Positions 8,431 through 21,259 of a stretch of DNA of 64,000 bases are shown piece after piece. Within the stretch, counting starts at the first letter, position 1; each line of letters opens with the position of its first letter. A program made the translations under genes and the position numbers. The stretch comes from Photobacterium pectinilyticum (lineage in GTDB: Bacteria > Pseudomonadota > Gammaproteobacteria > Enterobacterales > Vibrionaceae). The notes beneath the pieces were generated by a model. It was not told where the DNA came from, made no database searches, and saw only the letters and a program-made list of their open reading frames with translations. The stretch spans positions 1 through 64,000 of the forward strand of contig NZ_JANEYT010000001.1 in assembly GCF_024357955.1 (NCBI RefSeq), given 5' to 3'.

Positions 8431-8542
8431 AGTTGGAATTCAGTTGAATAACGTTGGCAAGTATTGGCTGAACTATAAGAAAAAACTGCGGTGAGAACAA
8501 GAAAATACTGGATATAGATACAGGTTGACGTTGTGAAAAAAT

Positions 8543-8565
8543 AGCCCAGTCACTGGTGCTGGGCT
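8543..8565 (-). terminator. Terminator of selD-mnmH
   Basis: Stem AGCCCAG (8543-8549) with CTGGGCT (8559-8565), followed on the minus strand by ATTTTTTC, just below the mnmH stop codon. Confidence 0.85.
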
Positions 8566-8578
8566 TGTACTTATGAGC

Positions 8579-9673
8579 TTAAGCGCAATTTTCTGCCAAC
8601 CAAGCTTTAACATCGGCATATTCGCCACGATAGGCAATGCGCTCTGCCTTCTTGCTTAGCTGGTAGGTGTACATCGGATCGTAATACTGCTCGAGCAGCA
8701 AGCTAAGCCAGTCATAATGACCTGACAGTTCACCACTGGACTGCATGACCTTAATAGCCTGCTGCTGTACCAGTAGCAACTTCTCGTAGCGCTGGTAGCC
8801 AAGGCGCTTGCGGATACTGAACATACCGTGCTCAAGGTACTGGGTAAAACGCTCCCAGCCCTCTTGCTCGCCGAATTCAGTACAGAAATCACGTTGCATC
8901 TTAACCACGTAGTCGTCCAGCAATCGTTCCAGTCGGACATCGAGTGGATCATCAACAATCGCTATCGGTGCAGCCTTCATCGCCTGGACAATAGGCAAAG
9001 GCACGCCGACCGATCCGATGATCTTCCCTTCATCTTCATAGACAAAGTGCGACACGCCCGCTGCTTGCTTCTTAAGCATGGATATCGCCAGCACATTTTC
9101 GAAATTAATCTGGGTACGCTGAGCTGATACATAGCGGCCAAATGACGAACCACGATGATTTGCTGCGCCTTCCAAATCGATCCCATTGGCAAGCTCATTG
9201 ACCATGATCGTCTTGCCACAACCAGTATTACCACCAATCAAGGTCATCGGTTTGGTGGCTACATCATCGATAGTCTCGATCAAGAAGCGTCGCAGCGCCT
9301 TGTAGCCACCCTCGATAAACGGATAATCAATACCCGCTTCTTTCAGCCACTGCTGGGTAATACGCGAACGTAAACCGCCGCGGAAGCAATACAGATAGCC
9401 GTTTGGGTTAGCCTCACAAAATGCTTTCCACTGCGCGACTCGCTCGGCTTTAACCTCGCCGTTGATCAATTCATGGCCGAGGGCAATCGCCGCTTCCTGA
9501 CCTTGTTCTTTGTAACATGTCCCTACCGCTTTACGCTCTTCGTCCAGCATCAAAGGGAGGTTACGGGAAGAAGGATAAGCACCTTGTACAAACTCCACCG
9601 GCGCACGCATATCCATCAGCGGCGTATCGTTGATTAACAACTGGCGGAAATCTTGGCAATTAGGGCGAGACAT
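8579..9673 (-). CDS. mnmH: tRNA 2-selenouridine synthase
   Basis: MnmH (SelU, YbbB) replaces sulfur by selenium in the wobble 2-thiouridine of Lys, Glu and Gln tRNAs, using selenophosphate. The rhodanese domain occupies residues 1-125, with the catalytic Cys at 96 in YCFRGG. A P-loop domain follows with GGNTGCGKT at 147-155. I chose ATG at 9673, two bases after the selD stop, giving 364 residues like E. coli. A TTG nine bases upstream is also possible. It is translationally coupled to selD, which supplies its substrate. Confidence 0.95.
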   Translation of the reverse strand: MSRPNCQDFRQLLINDTPLMDMRAPVEFVQGAYPSSRNLPLMLDEERKAVGTCYKEQGQEAAIALGHELINGEVKAERVAQWKAFCEANPNGYLYCFRGGLRSRITQQWLKEAGIDYPFIEGGYKALRRFLIETIDDVATKPMTLIGGNTGCGKTIMVNELANGIDLEGAANHRGSSFGRYVSAQRTQINFENVLAISMLKKQAAGVSHFVYEDEGKIIGSVGVPLPIVQAMKAAPIAIVDDPLDVRLERLLDDYVVKMQRDFCTEFGEQEGWERFTQYLEHGMFSIRKRLGYQRYEKLLLVQQQAIKVMQSSGELSGHYDWLSLLLEQYYDPMYTYQLSKKAERIAYRGEYADVKAWLAENCA

Positions 9674-9675
9674 AC

Positions 9676-10716
9676 TTAGCAAATCTCAATCAGTACAGTG
9701 TCATCGGCTGCAGCTGCAACCAGCTCGCCAATAGCATTGAGTTCAATGTCATGTTGCTGTGCCAAGGCTTTGACCTCGGCCTCCGCATTAGGTGCGACAG
9801 CTAATAGCAGACCACCAGATGTCTGGGGATCGCAAAGCAAGGCTTTTTGCTGATCGGTCATCCCCCCCAAACGGTGGCCGTAACTAGCAAAATTGCGCCC
9901 GGTGCCACCTGGTACACAGCCTTGCTCAATATAATCAAATACGCCCGGAAGGCTCGGTACCTGTGCAAAATCAAGCTTGGCTTTCAGACCGCTACCTTCA
10001 CAAATTTCATTGAGGTGCCCCATCAAGCCAAAGCCAGTCACGTCAGTCATGGCTTTCACGCCTTCTACGTTAGCAAAATCAACACCGGGTTTGTTCAATT
10101 GACACATCCAGTCACGAGCCAAACCACGGTGTTCATCAAGCAACTTGGATTTTTTCTCTGCGGTTGTCAGCACACCAATACCAAGTGGCTTGGTCAAATA
10201 AAGCTGACAGCCCGCTTCCGCTTGGTTGTTACGCTTGACGCGATCAGTATCGACAATACCGGTTACCGCCAAGCCGAAAATAGGCTCCGGTGCATCAATC
10301 GAATGGCCGCCCGCCAATGAAATTCCTGCTTCACGGCAAACGGCACGCCCACCTTCAATCACCTGCTGAGCAATTTCTGGCGCCAATACATTGATCGGCC
10401 AACCAAGGATAGCAATAGCCATGATAGGTTTACCGCCCATGGCGTAGATATCGCTAATTGCATTGGTTGCCGCAATACGGCCAAAGTCATACGGATCATC
10501 AACGATAGGCATAAAGAAGTCCGTGGTACTGACCACTGCCGTACCATTGCCGAGATCGTATACCGCGGCATCATCCTTACTTTCATTACCCACTAGCAGA
10601 TTAGGGTCGGCAAACGGAGCGAACTGCGTTCGTAGAATAGTATCAAGAACTTGAGGAGATATTTTACAACCACATCCTGCTCCGTGGCTGTATTGGGTTA
10701 GGCGAACACTTTCCAT
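9676..10716 (-). CDS. selD: Selenophosphate synthetase
   Basis: SelD makes selenophosphate from selenide and ATP for selenocysteine and selenouridine synthesis. The 346-residue protein carries the N-terminal GAGCGCK motif. The catalytic position is Cys15 (Cys17 in E. coli) with Lys18, so this is a cysteine form and not a selenoprotein. Later AIR-synthase-type ATP-binding motifs such as [10 protein letters not shown] and DPQTSGGLL are intact. It is the first gene of a two-gene operon with mnmH. No selA or selB is in the window. Confidence 0.96.
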   Translation of the reverse strand: MESVRLTQYSHGAGCGCKISPQVLDTILRTQFAPFADPNLLVGNESKDDAAVYDLGNGTAVVSTTDFFMPIVDDPYDFGRIAATNAISDIYAMGGKPIMAIAILGWPINVLAPEIAQQVIEGGRAVCREAGISLAGGHSIDAPEPIFGLAVTGIVDTDRVKRNNQAEAGCQLYLTKPLGIGVLTTAEKKSKLLDEHRGLARDWMCQLNKPGVDFANVEGVKAMTDVTGFGLMGHLNEICEGSGLKAKLDFAQVPSLPGVFDYIEQGCVPGGTGRNFASYGHRLGGMTDQQKALLCDPQTSGGLLLAVAPNAEAEVKALAQQHDIELNAIGELVAAAADDTVLIEIC

Positions 10717-10790
10717 GACACGCTCCGGTAAATTGACAAGAGCAATAAATTCTACTCCTGCTGCCAGATCCTGTCATCAACCTGGATCAA

Positions 10791-10818
10791 AAAGGGGAAA
10801 CCTATTGGCTTCCCCTTT
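10791..10818 (-). terminator. Terminator of the nitroreductase gene
   Basis: Stem AAAGGGGAA (10791-10799) with TTCCCCTTT (10810-10818), followed on the minus strand by a T run. It lies between the nitroreductase stop and the selD start and keeps the two transcripts apart. Confidence 0.8.
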
Positions 10819-10836
10819 CAATCAATATAATAGCGG

Positions 10837-11400
10837 CTATAGGTATTCAACAAATTGGCTGAGATCCCGCCCCGGCGCTTTAGCATCACGGCATCCCGGG
10901 GTCCCCAGGTACAGAAAACCGACAATCATATCATCACCCTGTACCCCCAAAGCCTGCCTCACAACAGCATGATAGGCCCATTTACCGGTACGCCAAAATC
11001 CGGCAAAGCCCTGAGCGACCGCCGCTAGTTGCATCGCCTGTACCGCGCATCCTGCCGATAAATGCTGTTCAATCACTGGCACCTTGTCATGCTCAGAGAC
11101 TTTAGCAACTACCGTTATGACCATCGGTGCTCTGAAAGGGGCTTTACTCGCTTTTTGCAAGGTAAGTTCATCAGCCCCCTCACTATTCGCGGCTTCAACA
11201 AAGATATCGGCAAGCTTTTGTCGACTGTCGCCTTGAACACCACCCTCATGAGACACAATGAACCGCCAAGGCGTCAGACCGGCATGGTCCGGTGCTCGCA
11301 GTCCTGCACGGAGAATGGCGTCCAATGCTTCTCCCTGTGGCGCGGGTGCCACCATTTTGGGCAGCGACCGACGGTTGAGCAATAAGGTAAGTGCGTCCAT
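10837..11400 (-). CDS. NAD(P)H nitroreductase, YdjA-like
   Basis: A small FMN-dependent nitroreductase-family flavoprotein (187 residues; E. coli YdjA has 183). The start MDALTLLLNRRS matches the family N terminus, and RAPDHAGLTPWRF is the flavin-binding region. ATG at 11400 has GAGG seven bases upstream. An earlier in-frame ATG at 11442 would add 14 residues not found in the family. It lies upstream of selD, as ydjA does in E. coli. The physiological substrate is unknown. The 234 bases up to fadH hold no gene I can support. Confidence 0.85.
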   Translation of the reverse strand: MDALTLLLNRRSLPKMVAPAPQGEALDAILRAGLRAPDHAGLTPWRFIVSHEGGVQGDSRQKLADIFVEAANSEGADELTLQKASKAPFRAPMVITVVAKVSEHDKVPVIEQHLSAGCAVQAMQLAAVAQGFAGFWRTGKWAYHAVVRQALGVQGDDMIVGFLYLGTPGCRDAKAPGRDLSQFVEYL

Positions 11401-11634
11401 AACAACCTCGTAAAAATCAGTAGTCACAATAGACGGTAGCATAGTTTGTTCAAACTAAATCCATTAAGAATGAATGGGCTATTGGCAACTCAAGACAACA
11501 AAGGGGGGATCTGTACGAGTGTCAATGCAATATGTACATTTCAGAAAAAGCGCTGGGTACGCTTTTCTCGGTACCCAACTTCTTTTGCTGTTCCTATTGC
11601 CCCGAGCCTATGGCCGCTCTTGCCAAACGGGTTC

Positions 11635-13659
<2,025 letters not shown>

Positions 13660-13667
13660 TTATATAG

Positions 13668-13684
13668 TTATGGTCTGACCAGTA
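13668..13684. promoter_or_regulatory. FadR operator in front of fadH
   Basis: The core TGGTCTGACCA (13671-13681) is a perfect match to the palindromic centre of the FadR consensus (TGGTCNGACCA). It lies immediately upstream of fadH, where bound FadR would block transcription until long-chain acyl-CoA appears. The fadR gene itself is at 28152-29003. Confidence 0.8.
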
Positions 13685-13956
13685 TACGAATCAGGCAAAC
13701 ATATTTCAAACAATCGTTTACATAAACGCAACAATATATTGATTTGGATCTAACTATTCGTAAAAATAATGCATCGACATATTGATCGATAACTATCCTG
13801 CATTTGTTTAGCTAAACGGTTCACCCAATACGATTAATTACTGTAATTACTTGATTACTCGGTTAGCATAGAACTAAACCATTATTATTACGTCCAATCT
13901 TATATAAATTGCGAAACAAGCAGGCCAAAGGCCATTGCGAAAAATCAGGAACCTTC
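13685..13956. other. Divergent intergenic region fadH/sppA
   Basis: AT-rich sequence that should contain the sppA promoter. Apart from the FadR operator at its left edge I see no gene, terminator or RNA element. Confidence 0.4.
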
Positions 13957-15807
13957 ATGAAAGTGATCTTTAAAGGAATTGGAAAACTCTTCCGTTGGGT
14001 ATGGAAACTAATCAGCTTTACTCGTCAGCTGATCATCAACCTACTTTTCCTCATTATCATCGGTGCGCTTTTCTTTGCCTTTACCGAAAGCGGTAAAGAA
14101 CCAGAGTTACCGGAGCAGGCAGCATTAGTCTTAGACCTTTCAGGGCCGATCGTCGAACAGCGTACCAATACAAGCCCGTTAGATAGCCTCACCAGCAGTG
14201 CCTTTGGTAATGAGCAGACACAAGAAAACGTGTTATTCGACATTGTCGACACCCTGCGTACCGCAGCCACTGACGAGCGTATTACTGGACTGGTCCTCAA
14301 TCTCCGTGATATGCAAGAGACTAACCTGACCAAACTCCGCTATATCGCCAAGGCGCTAAAGGAGTTCAAGCAATCAGGCAAACCGGTTTATGCCATTGGC
14401 GATCATTACAAGCAAAGCCAGTACTACCTGTCGAGCTTCGCCGATAAAGTTTTCATGTCACCTGATGGCGGTGTGATGTTAACCGGTTACGGCAGCTATA
14501 CCCTTTACTACAAGACTCTGTTCGAGAAACTGGACGTCAATACCCATGTCTTCCGTGTTGGCACCTACAAATCCTTTGTCGAACCTTACACTTTGGACGG
14601 CATGTCTGACGAAGCCCGAGAGGCAAACACCGCATGGCTCAACCAGCTTTGGGGCGCTTACACTTCTGACGTTGCCAGTAACCGCCAGATTGAAGCCAGC
14701 ACACTGACACCTGAACTTGATCAGTTTGTAACCGAGCTGAAAAGTGTCGACGGTGACTTTGCTCAACTAAGCAAAAAAATGGGCTTAATCGATGAACTCG
14801 TCAACCGTCCGCAGCTTCGCCAGCAACTCGTCAACGCCTTTGGCGAAAACGACGACCACAGCTTCAATCAGATCAGTTACTACGATTACCAGCCTACAAT
14901 TGGTGATATCCAGCTGCCGAGCGACAACCAAATTGCTGTTGTGGTAGCCAGTGGTGCCATCATGGATGGCACCCAACAGAGAGGCAACGTCGGTGGTGAC
15001 ACTACGGCAGCCCTGCTGCGTGAAGCCCGCCTTGATGACAAGGTTAAATCTGTAATTCTTCGTGTCGATAGCCCAGGAGGCAGTGCCTTTGCCTCGGAAG
15101 TGATCCGCAACGAAGTTGATGCACTAAAAGCGGCTGGCAAACCTGTTGTGGTCTCGATGTCGAGTGTCGCAGCATCTGGTGGTTACTGGATTTCGGCCTC
15201 TGCTGACAAAATCATGGCCCAACCAACCACGATCACCGGTTCGATCGGCATTTTTGCCATCCTGACCACTTTCGAGAAAGGATTGGAAAAAATGGGGATC
15301 TACAGCGATGGTGTTGGCACGACCCCATTCTCGGGCGTCGGGGTTACCCGCGAGTTACCGCAGGGCATTGCTGACATCTTCCAGCTTGGTATCGAAAATG
15401 GATACCAGCGTTTCATCGGTTTGGTTAGCCAATACCGCGATATGACTCTTGAGCAAGCAGATAGCGTTGCACAAGGTCGAGTGTGGACAGGTAAAGATGC
15501 CCTTGCCCTTGGCTTAGTTGACGAGCTTGGAGACTTTGATGATGCCATCGCCAGTGCCGCTGAACTGGCGACGCTAGGGGACGACTACGAGGTTCGTTGG
15601 ATGGCCAAGCCATTGAGTACTGCAGAGATGTTCATACAGCAATTCAGCTCTGAAGTTAAGGTATTCTTCCACCAACTGGTGTGGGGTGAGCTGCCTGAAG
15701 CAATGCAACCTGTCACACAAAAAGTAGTAACAGATCTCTCCACCCTTGGTAACTTCAACGATCCAAAAGGGCAATATTCCTTCTGCGTAAACTGCCCAGA
15801 ACTATAA
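13957..15807 (+). CDS. sppA: Signal peptide peptidase SppA, protease IV
   Basis: SppA degrades cleaved signal peptides at the inner membrane. The 616-residue protein (E. coli 618) has one N-terminal membrane anchor (about 23-42) and two tandem S49 peptidase domains. The general base Lys is in GTYKSFVEP (Lys205) and the nucleophilic Ser is in VAASGGYW of the second half, giving the Ser-Lys dyad. ATG at 13957 has AGGA six bases upstream. In-frame sequence further upstream lacks a ribosome binding site. It is followed by its own terminator and then ansA, as in enteric bacteria. Confidence 0.94.
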   Translation: MKVIFKGIGKLFRWVWKLISFTRQLIINLLFLIIIGALFFAFTESGKEPELPEQAALVLDLSGPIVEQRTNTSPLDSLTSSAFGNEQTQENVLFDIVDTLRTAATDERITGLVLNLRDMQETNLTKLRYIAKALKEFKQSGKPVYAIGDHYKQSQYYLSSFADKVFMSPDGGVMLTGYGSYTLYYKTLFEKLDVNTHVFRVGTYKSFVEPYTLDGMSDEAREANTAWLNQLWGAYTSDVASNRQIEASTLTPELDQFVTELKSVDGDFAQLSKKMGLIDELVNRPQLRQQLVNAFGENDDHSFNQISYYDYQPTIGDIQLPSDNQIAVVVASGAIMDGTQQRGNVGGDTTAALLREARLDDKVKSVILRVDSPGGSAFASEVIRNEVDALKAAGKPVVVSMSSVAASGGYWISASADKIMAQPTTITGSIGIFAILTTFEKGLEKMGIYSDGVGTTPFSGVGVTRELPQGIADIFQLGIENGYQRFIGLVSQYRDMTLEQADSVAQGRVWTGKDALALGLVDELGDFDDAIASAAELATLGDDYEVRWMAKPLSTAEMFIQQFSSEVKVFFHQLVWGELPEAMQPVTQKVVTDLSTLGNFNDPKGQYSFCVNCPEL

Positions 15808-15817
15808 AAGTGAGATC

Positions 15818-15842
15818 AGCCCGGCGTCACCGGGCTTTTTTT
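15818..15842 (+). terminator. Terminator of sppA
   Basis: Stem AGCCCGG (15818-15824) with CCGGGCT (15830-15836) and a run of seven T, ten bases after the stop codon. Confidence 0.9.
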
Positions 15843-15896
15843 ACGCTACATACACCGTATAATGCGCCCACCAAACCGATAATTCTGTACCTTCAT

Positions 15897-16907
15897 ATGG
15901 AAAGAAAACACATTTACATCGCCTACACTGGCGGCACAATTGGTATGCAGAAGTCAGACCATGGCTACGTACCCATTGCTGGTTTTATGGAACAGCAACT
16001 GGAAAGCATGCCAGAATTCCATCGTGCAGAAATGCCAAAGTTCACCATCCACGAATACGATCCCCTTATCGACTCGTCGGATATGACGCCAGCGGATTGG
16101 CAGCGCATTGCTGATGATATTAAAGCGAACTACGACAAGTACGACGGTTTTGTGATCTTGCATGGTACGGATACCATGGCATACACCGCCTCAGCCTTGT
16201 CTTTCATGTTCGAAAACCTCGACAAGCCAGTGATTGTCACCGGATCGCAAATTCCGCTTGCGGAGCTGCGCTCTGACGGCCAGAGCAACCTGCTCAACGC
16301 CCTTCACGTCGCGGCAAACTACCCGATCAATGAAGTTACTGTGTTCTTCAATAACAAACTGATCCGCGGTAACCGCAGTACGAAAGCCCACGCTGACGGA
16401 TTCGGTGCCTTTATTTCACCTAACCTACCACCGTTGCTGGAAGCGGGTATCAACATTCAAACCAATAATGTTGAAATCGACAAGCAGCCAGATGGGCCAT
16501 TCAAGGTTCATAACATCACACCTCAACCGATTGGCGTGATCACCATGTATCCGGGGATCTCACCAGAGGTGATCCGCAATACCCTCCGCCAACCAGTCAA
16601 TGCCATGATCCTACTGACATTTGGTGTAGGTAATGCCCCGCAAAACAAAGAATTGCTGGATCAGCTAAAAGAAGCGAGCGAGCGTGGTGTTATCGTGATG
16701 AACCTTACCCAATGTCTGTCAGGCAAGGTCAATATGGGCGGCTATGCAACAGGCTGTGCCCTTGCCGATGCCGGTGTCCTCAGTGGATATGACATGACAC
16801 CAGAAGCCGCACTGGCCAAGCTACATTTCCTTCTGAGCCAAAATCTACCAGTAGAAAACGTACGCAGTCTAATGCAACAAGATTTACGAGGCGAGCTAAC
16901 GCTCTAA
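15897..16907 (+). CDS. ansA: L-asparaginase I, cytoplasmic
   Basis: AnsA hydrolyses asparagine to aspartate and ammonia in the cytoplasm. The 336-residue protein has both catalytic threonine motifs: YTGGTIGM at residues 9-16 and HGTDTMAYTASA. No signal peptide is present, which separates it from periplasmic AnsB. ATG at 15897 matches the E. coli start and gives almost the same length. Sequence upstream of it is the sppA terminator. It has its own terminator and is probably a single-gene transcript. Confidence 0.95.
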   Translation: MERKHIYIAYTGGTIGMQKSDHGYVPIAGFMEQQLESMPEFHRAEMPKFTIHEYDPLIDSSDMTPADWQRIADDIKANYDKYDGFVILHGTDTMAYTASALSFMFENLDKPVIVTGSQIPLAELRSDGQSNLLNALHVAANYPINEVTVFFNNKLIRGNRSTKAHADGFGAFISPNLPPLLEAGINIQTNNVEIDKQPDGPFKVHNITPQPIGVITMYPGISPEVIRNTLRQPVNAMILLTFGVGNAPQNKELLDQLKEASERGVIVMNLTQCLSGKVNMGGYATGCALADAGVLSGYDMTPEAALAKLHFLLSQNLPVENVRSLMQQDLRGELTL

Positions 16908-16935
16908 TCCTCAATATCGCGGCAAGATGAATATA

Positions 16936-16962
16936 AACGGCAACCATTGGCTGCCGTTTTTT
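16936..16962 (+). terminator. Terminator of ansA
   Basis: Stem AACGGCA (16936-16942) with TGCCGTT (16952-16958), ending in TTTTTT. Confidence 0.88.
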
Positions 16963-17036
16963 CTAGTTCTTCCCGCATAAACAGCAACTCGGCTACACTT
17001 TGACTATTCCTGTCAGTGAAAGGCCGTACGTACATT

Positions 17037-17705
17037 ATGATCCTACATGGTTCCTCGATTTCACCTTTTGTCAGAAAAATCATGCTGGCCCTTGCTTATA
17101 AAGGGATCACCTATGAGCTGCAGCCCCTCAATCCCTATGTCGAAAAAGAACTGGCCCAAAAGCGCCATCCGCTGGGAAAAGTCCCCATATTGGACGTTGA
17201 GCAACACAGCATCATGGACTCCACGGTTATTGCCCATTACCTAGATGACCAATACCCTATTCCGCCGTTGTACCCCGGAGATGCCATCACCAGAGCCAAA
17301 ATCCGTTGGTTGGAAGAGTACGCCGATACCCGCCTTACCTCGCTCATTGGCGGAGTGCTGTTCTACCAAAAAATACTCAGGGGAAAGATGCTCGATAAAG
17401 ATGTCGATGAAGAAGCCGTTGAGCAATGTCTCGAAATCCACCTACCAAGAGCCATACAATACCTAGAAGAGCAACTGCCAGAACAGGATTACATCGGTGA
17501 GCACTTGTCGATGGCTGAAATAAGCTTGTGGAGCGTACTACGAAGTGGCTGGATGGCAGGGCTGAGATTTTCGCATTACCCGCGCTTAGATAGCTACCTC
17601 TCACGTATTGAGCAAGAGCCTTGGGTTGCTAATCTGGTTGGCGAAGAAGACCACGAGCTATCTGGCTTCTATTGCCCGCCCGTGGTACTCGCTAGCATCA
17701 AATAG
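17037..17705 (+). CDS. Glutathione S-transferase family protein
   Basis: This 222-residue protein has a thioredoxin-fold N-terminal domain (residues 1-80: SSISPFVRKIMLAL at the active-site helix, GKVPIL with the cis-Pro, and the glutathione-contacting DST) followed by an all-helical GST C-terminal domain. ATG at 17037 fits the family start. A GTG at 17016 would add seven unlikely residues. The expected active-site Ser is near position 6-8. The substrate is unknown. It is monocistronic between ansA and the convergent yeaC. Confidence 0.82.
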   Translation: MILHGSSISPFVRKIMLALAYKGITYELQPLNPYVEKELAQKRHPLGKVPILDVEQHSIMDSTVIAHYLDDQYPIPPLYPGDAITRAKIRWLEEYADTRLTSLIGGVLFYQKILRGKMLDKDVDEEAVEQCLEIHLPRAIQYLEEQLPEQDYIGEHLSMAEISLWSVLRSGWMAGLRFSHYPRLDSYLSRIEQEPWVANLVGEEDHELSGFYCPPVVLASIK

Positions 17706-17725
17706 TGTAGCTTGGTAGCGACACC

Positions 17726-18034
17726 TCAAAGTTCGTCGTGGTCAAAACGAACAATATCATCTGCCGTCATTTCAGCGGTTGAGGCATTGTCGCCTGCAAA
17801 TTCCTTTTTCAGCTCTGCCTTCGATTTAAATTTTATCTCTCCCCCTTTCTCAACCGTCATGTGGGCAGCATCGGCATTATGACGCGACTGATATAACATT
17901 ACCGCTTGCATTGAAGAGTCACGCTGTTCAGGAGTCAGGGAGCTACCGTCTGGCCACTTACCAATTTCAACCGCAGTGGCTAGCCGTTGGTAAACCTCTG
18001 GGGTCATAGCATTAAGCAAAGTTTCAAGATCCAT
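17726..18034 (-). CDS. yeaC: DUF1315 protein YeaC
   Basis: This 102-residue cytoplasmic protein belongs to DUF1315. Its first half, with MTPEVYQRL and ELGKWPDG-like IGKWPDGSSLTPEQ, matches E. coli YeaC closely. The tail is acidic and longer than in E. coli. No function is established. In E. coli yeaC is also near msrB and gapA, so the neighbourhood is conserved. Confidence 0.88.
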   Translation of the reverse strand: MDLETLLNAMTPEVYQRLATAVEIGKWPDGSSLTPEQRDSSMQAVMLYQSRHNADAAHMTVEKGGEIKFKSKAELKKEFAGDNASTAEMTADDIVRFDHDEL

Positions 18035-18230
18035 TGCGTTTCACTTTTTCCATTTAATATTGTTGTTGCCCGCAGTAATAACAGTTTCTATTAAAGCTCG
18101 CCAAGGATACGTCGATAAACTGCTTGGGGGATCACACTGCTGAAAACCAGCGGCCCGCCGCAATCTTTTATCTCTTTTTTGATAAACTCGTAAATTAAAG
18201 CCACCTTTGCCGAAGTCCTTGAAAACTATA

Positions 18231-19043
18231 ATGAGAAAAGCCACATTAAAACTTACCCTACTGCTGGCCAGTGCTGTACTCCTTAGTGGCTGCTTTGAAC
18301 GCCACCGCTCGACAGACAGCTTATGTCAGGCCGAGCCACAGCTTTGTGCCGATACCAACCTCAATGATGGCCAGTGTCGCCTGCAACGGGTCAGCCTCAT
18401 TTGGCAGCGATACGATGTGCAAAAAGATCCAACCGACAAAAATAAATTCAAAGAACTGCAATACACCTACGATTACCAAAAGTGCCTGGAATATGCCGCC
18501 CGTATCGAGCCTACGGAATTGAAAGAGCGTAAAACCCACCGCACCCAAGCAATGCTCAGTGCTTACGCCTCGATCGACCGACTCAACACTGAGCTTGCCA
18601 CATCGAACGATCCTGAGATCCTCTATTTTCGCTGGAGCCAAGGAAATAAAGAGGCGTTGCGGAAATTCTTGAGACTCGAAGGATCTTCAGCAATGGAAAC
18701 GCCAGAGATGCAATTGGCACTAGCCACCTTCTATACATCGAAGGATCAGGAGAAAACCATTGGCCTACTCAAGCGAGCGCTTGAGCTCTATGCTCGTAAG
18801 CCGAAGATAAAACCAGAAATCCTCCAAGGCCTGGCCACGTTATCCCATCAACAAGGCGCTAGGGAACAAGCCTACCTTTGGGCCAAAGTCGGTGAAGCGT
18901 TAGCGATGCCGGTTGCCAAACAAGACAAATTAAATGCGTTCTATCCGATGAGCGACGAGCGACGTAATGAATTGAATGGCCAGGCAGAGATGATAGCCCG
19001 AGCACTTTATGACGGTGACTTCAACGCCAGCATGGCCGAGTAG
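18231..19043 (+). CDS. DUF2989 family lipoprotein
   Basis: This 270-residue protein has a lipoprotein signal peptide ending in LLSGC (Cys at about residue 21). The mature part begins with a Cys-containing segment (DSLCQAEPQLCADTN) and continues as paired helices resembling TPR/Sel1 repeats, with KTIGLLKRALELYARK as the clearest repeat-like helix pair. The family is DUF2989, restricted to vibrios and relatives, with no known role. ATG at 18231 was chosen because an upstream TTG lacks a ribosome binding site. Confidence 0.8.
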   Translation: MRKATLKLTLLLASAVLLSGCFERHRSTDSLCQAEPQLCADTNLNDGQCRLQRVSLIWQRYDVQKDPTDKNKFKELQYTYDYQKCLEYAARIEPTELKERKTHRTQAMLSAYASIDRLNTELATSNDPEILYFRWSQGNKEALRKFLRLEGSSAMETPEMQLALATFYTSKDQEKTIGLLKRALELYARKPKIKPEILQGLATLSHQQGAREQAYLWAKVGEALAMPVAKQDKLNAFYPMSDERRNELNGQAEMIARALYDGDFNASMAE

Positions 19044-19141
19044 CACCATTCAGCAGAGAGGCTATTAGGCATTACTCAAAGGCGCCCCGTGTAGAATGCA
19101 GGGCGTCACGATGAGCATAGGCATGAATACCCGCCTAACGG

Positions 19142-19555
19142 CTACTCGTCCTGTTGTTCGGGATCCTCATTCTCGTTTTTAAAAATTAAAGATACCGAAT
19201 TAACACAATACCGCTCCCCGGTGGTTTTTGGCCCATCTGGAAATACATGGCCAAGGTGGCTATCACACTGAGCACAGCGGATCTCAATCCGGTGCATCCC
19301 ATGGCTGTTATCTTCAATATATCGAATCACATCACGCTCAGCCGGCGCATCAAAACTCGGCCAGCCACAACCGGAGTCATATTTATTGCTCGAGTGGAAC
19401 AATGGGGCCTGACAACAAGTACAGCTATACACACCCGTTTCACGGTTGTGCAGTAACTTACCCGAGAAAGGCGCCTCCGTTCCTTGCTCCCGACAGATGC
19501 GATACTGCTCTTCCGACAGTTTATCACGCCAATAAGAGTCTGATTTAACTGACAT
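19142..19555 (-). CDS. msrB: Peptide methionine-R-sulfoxide reductase
   Basis: MsrB reduces the R form of methionine sulfoxide in proteins. The 137-residue protein has both zinc-binding CxxC pairs (CTCC and CAQC), the GCGWPSF substrate loop, and the catalytic Cys in RYCVNS. It is divergent from gapA, as in E. coli. The C terminus is an acidic tail. Confidence 0.96.
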   Translation of the reverse strand: MSVKSDSYWRDKLSEEQYRICREQGTEAPFSGKLLHNRETGVYSCTCCQAPLFHSSNKYDSGCGWPSFDAPAERDVIRYIEDNSHGMHRIEIRCAQCDSHLGHVFPDGPKTTGERYCVNSVSLIFKNENEDPEQQDE

Positions 19556-20898
<1,343 letters not shown>

Positions 20899-20921
20899 TG
20901 TAAGCTTTTAGCTAGATAATA

Positions 20922-20950
20922 AAAGGCGACGCTACGGTGTCGCCTTTTTT
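20922..20950 (+). terminator. Terminator of gapA
   Basis: Stem AAAGGCGAC (20922-20930) with GTCGCCTTT (20939-20947), followed by a T run. Strong rho-independent terminator. Confidence 0.92.
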
Positions 20951-21259
20951 GTATCTGGCTTTATACAAAAGCCGATATCAATATCTGATCAGTATTTGCT
21001 GGTTACAGCCGTAGATCTCAGTGCTAGACATCAGAGTCACTCATTACGGTACTCAACCTTGATAACAACTTATTAAGCTTGGTCTTCGTGTCTCCCAGCT
21101 TAGAAGCAGTAAACACCAGCTAAAAAATAATTACATATTTAACAAATAAGTTTTAACATGGATTGTTAATTTTCAAATAAAAAGAAGTATATAAATAACT
21201 GTTACTTTCACGTCAAAGTGGCAATTATTTATACATTGCTACAACTAAAGGATAGTCTG
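20951..21259. other. Intergenic region before yeaD
   Basis: AT-rich, especially from 21120 to 21240, and probably contains the yeaD promoter. No gene or RNA structure is supported. Confidence 0.4.

Noticed and set aside
9676..10716. SelD as a selenoprotein with in-frame TGA
   Set aside because: The active-site codon encodes Cys and the frame is open, so no selenocysteine is involved.
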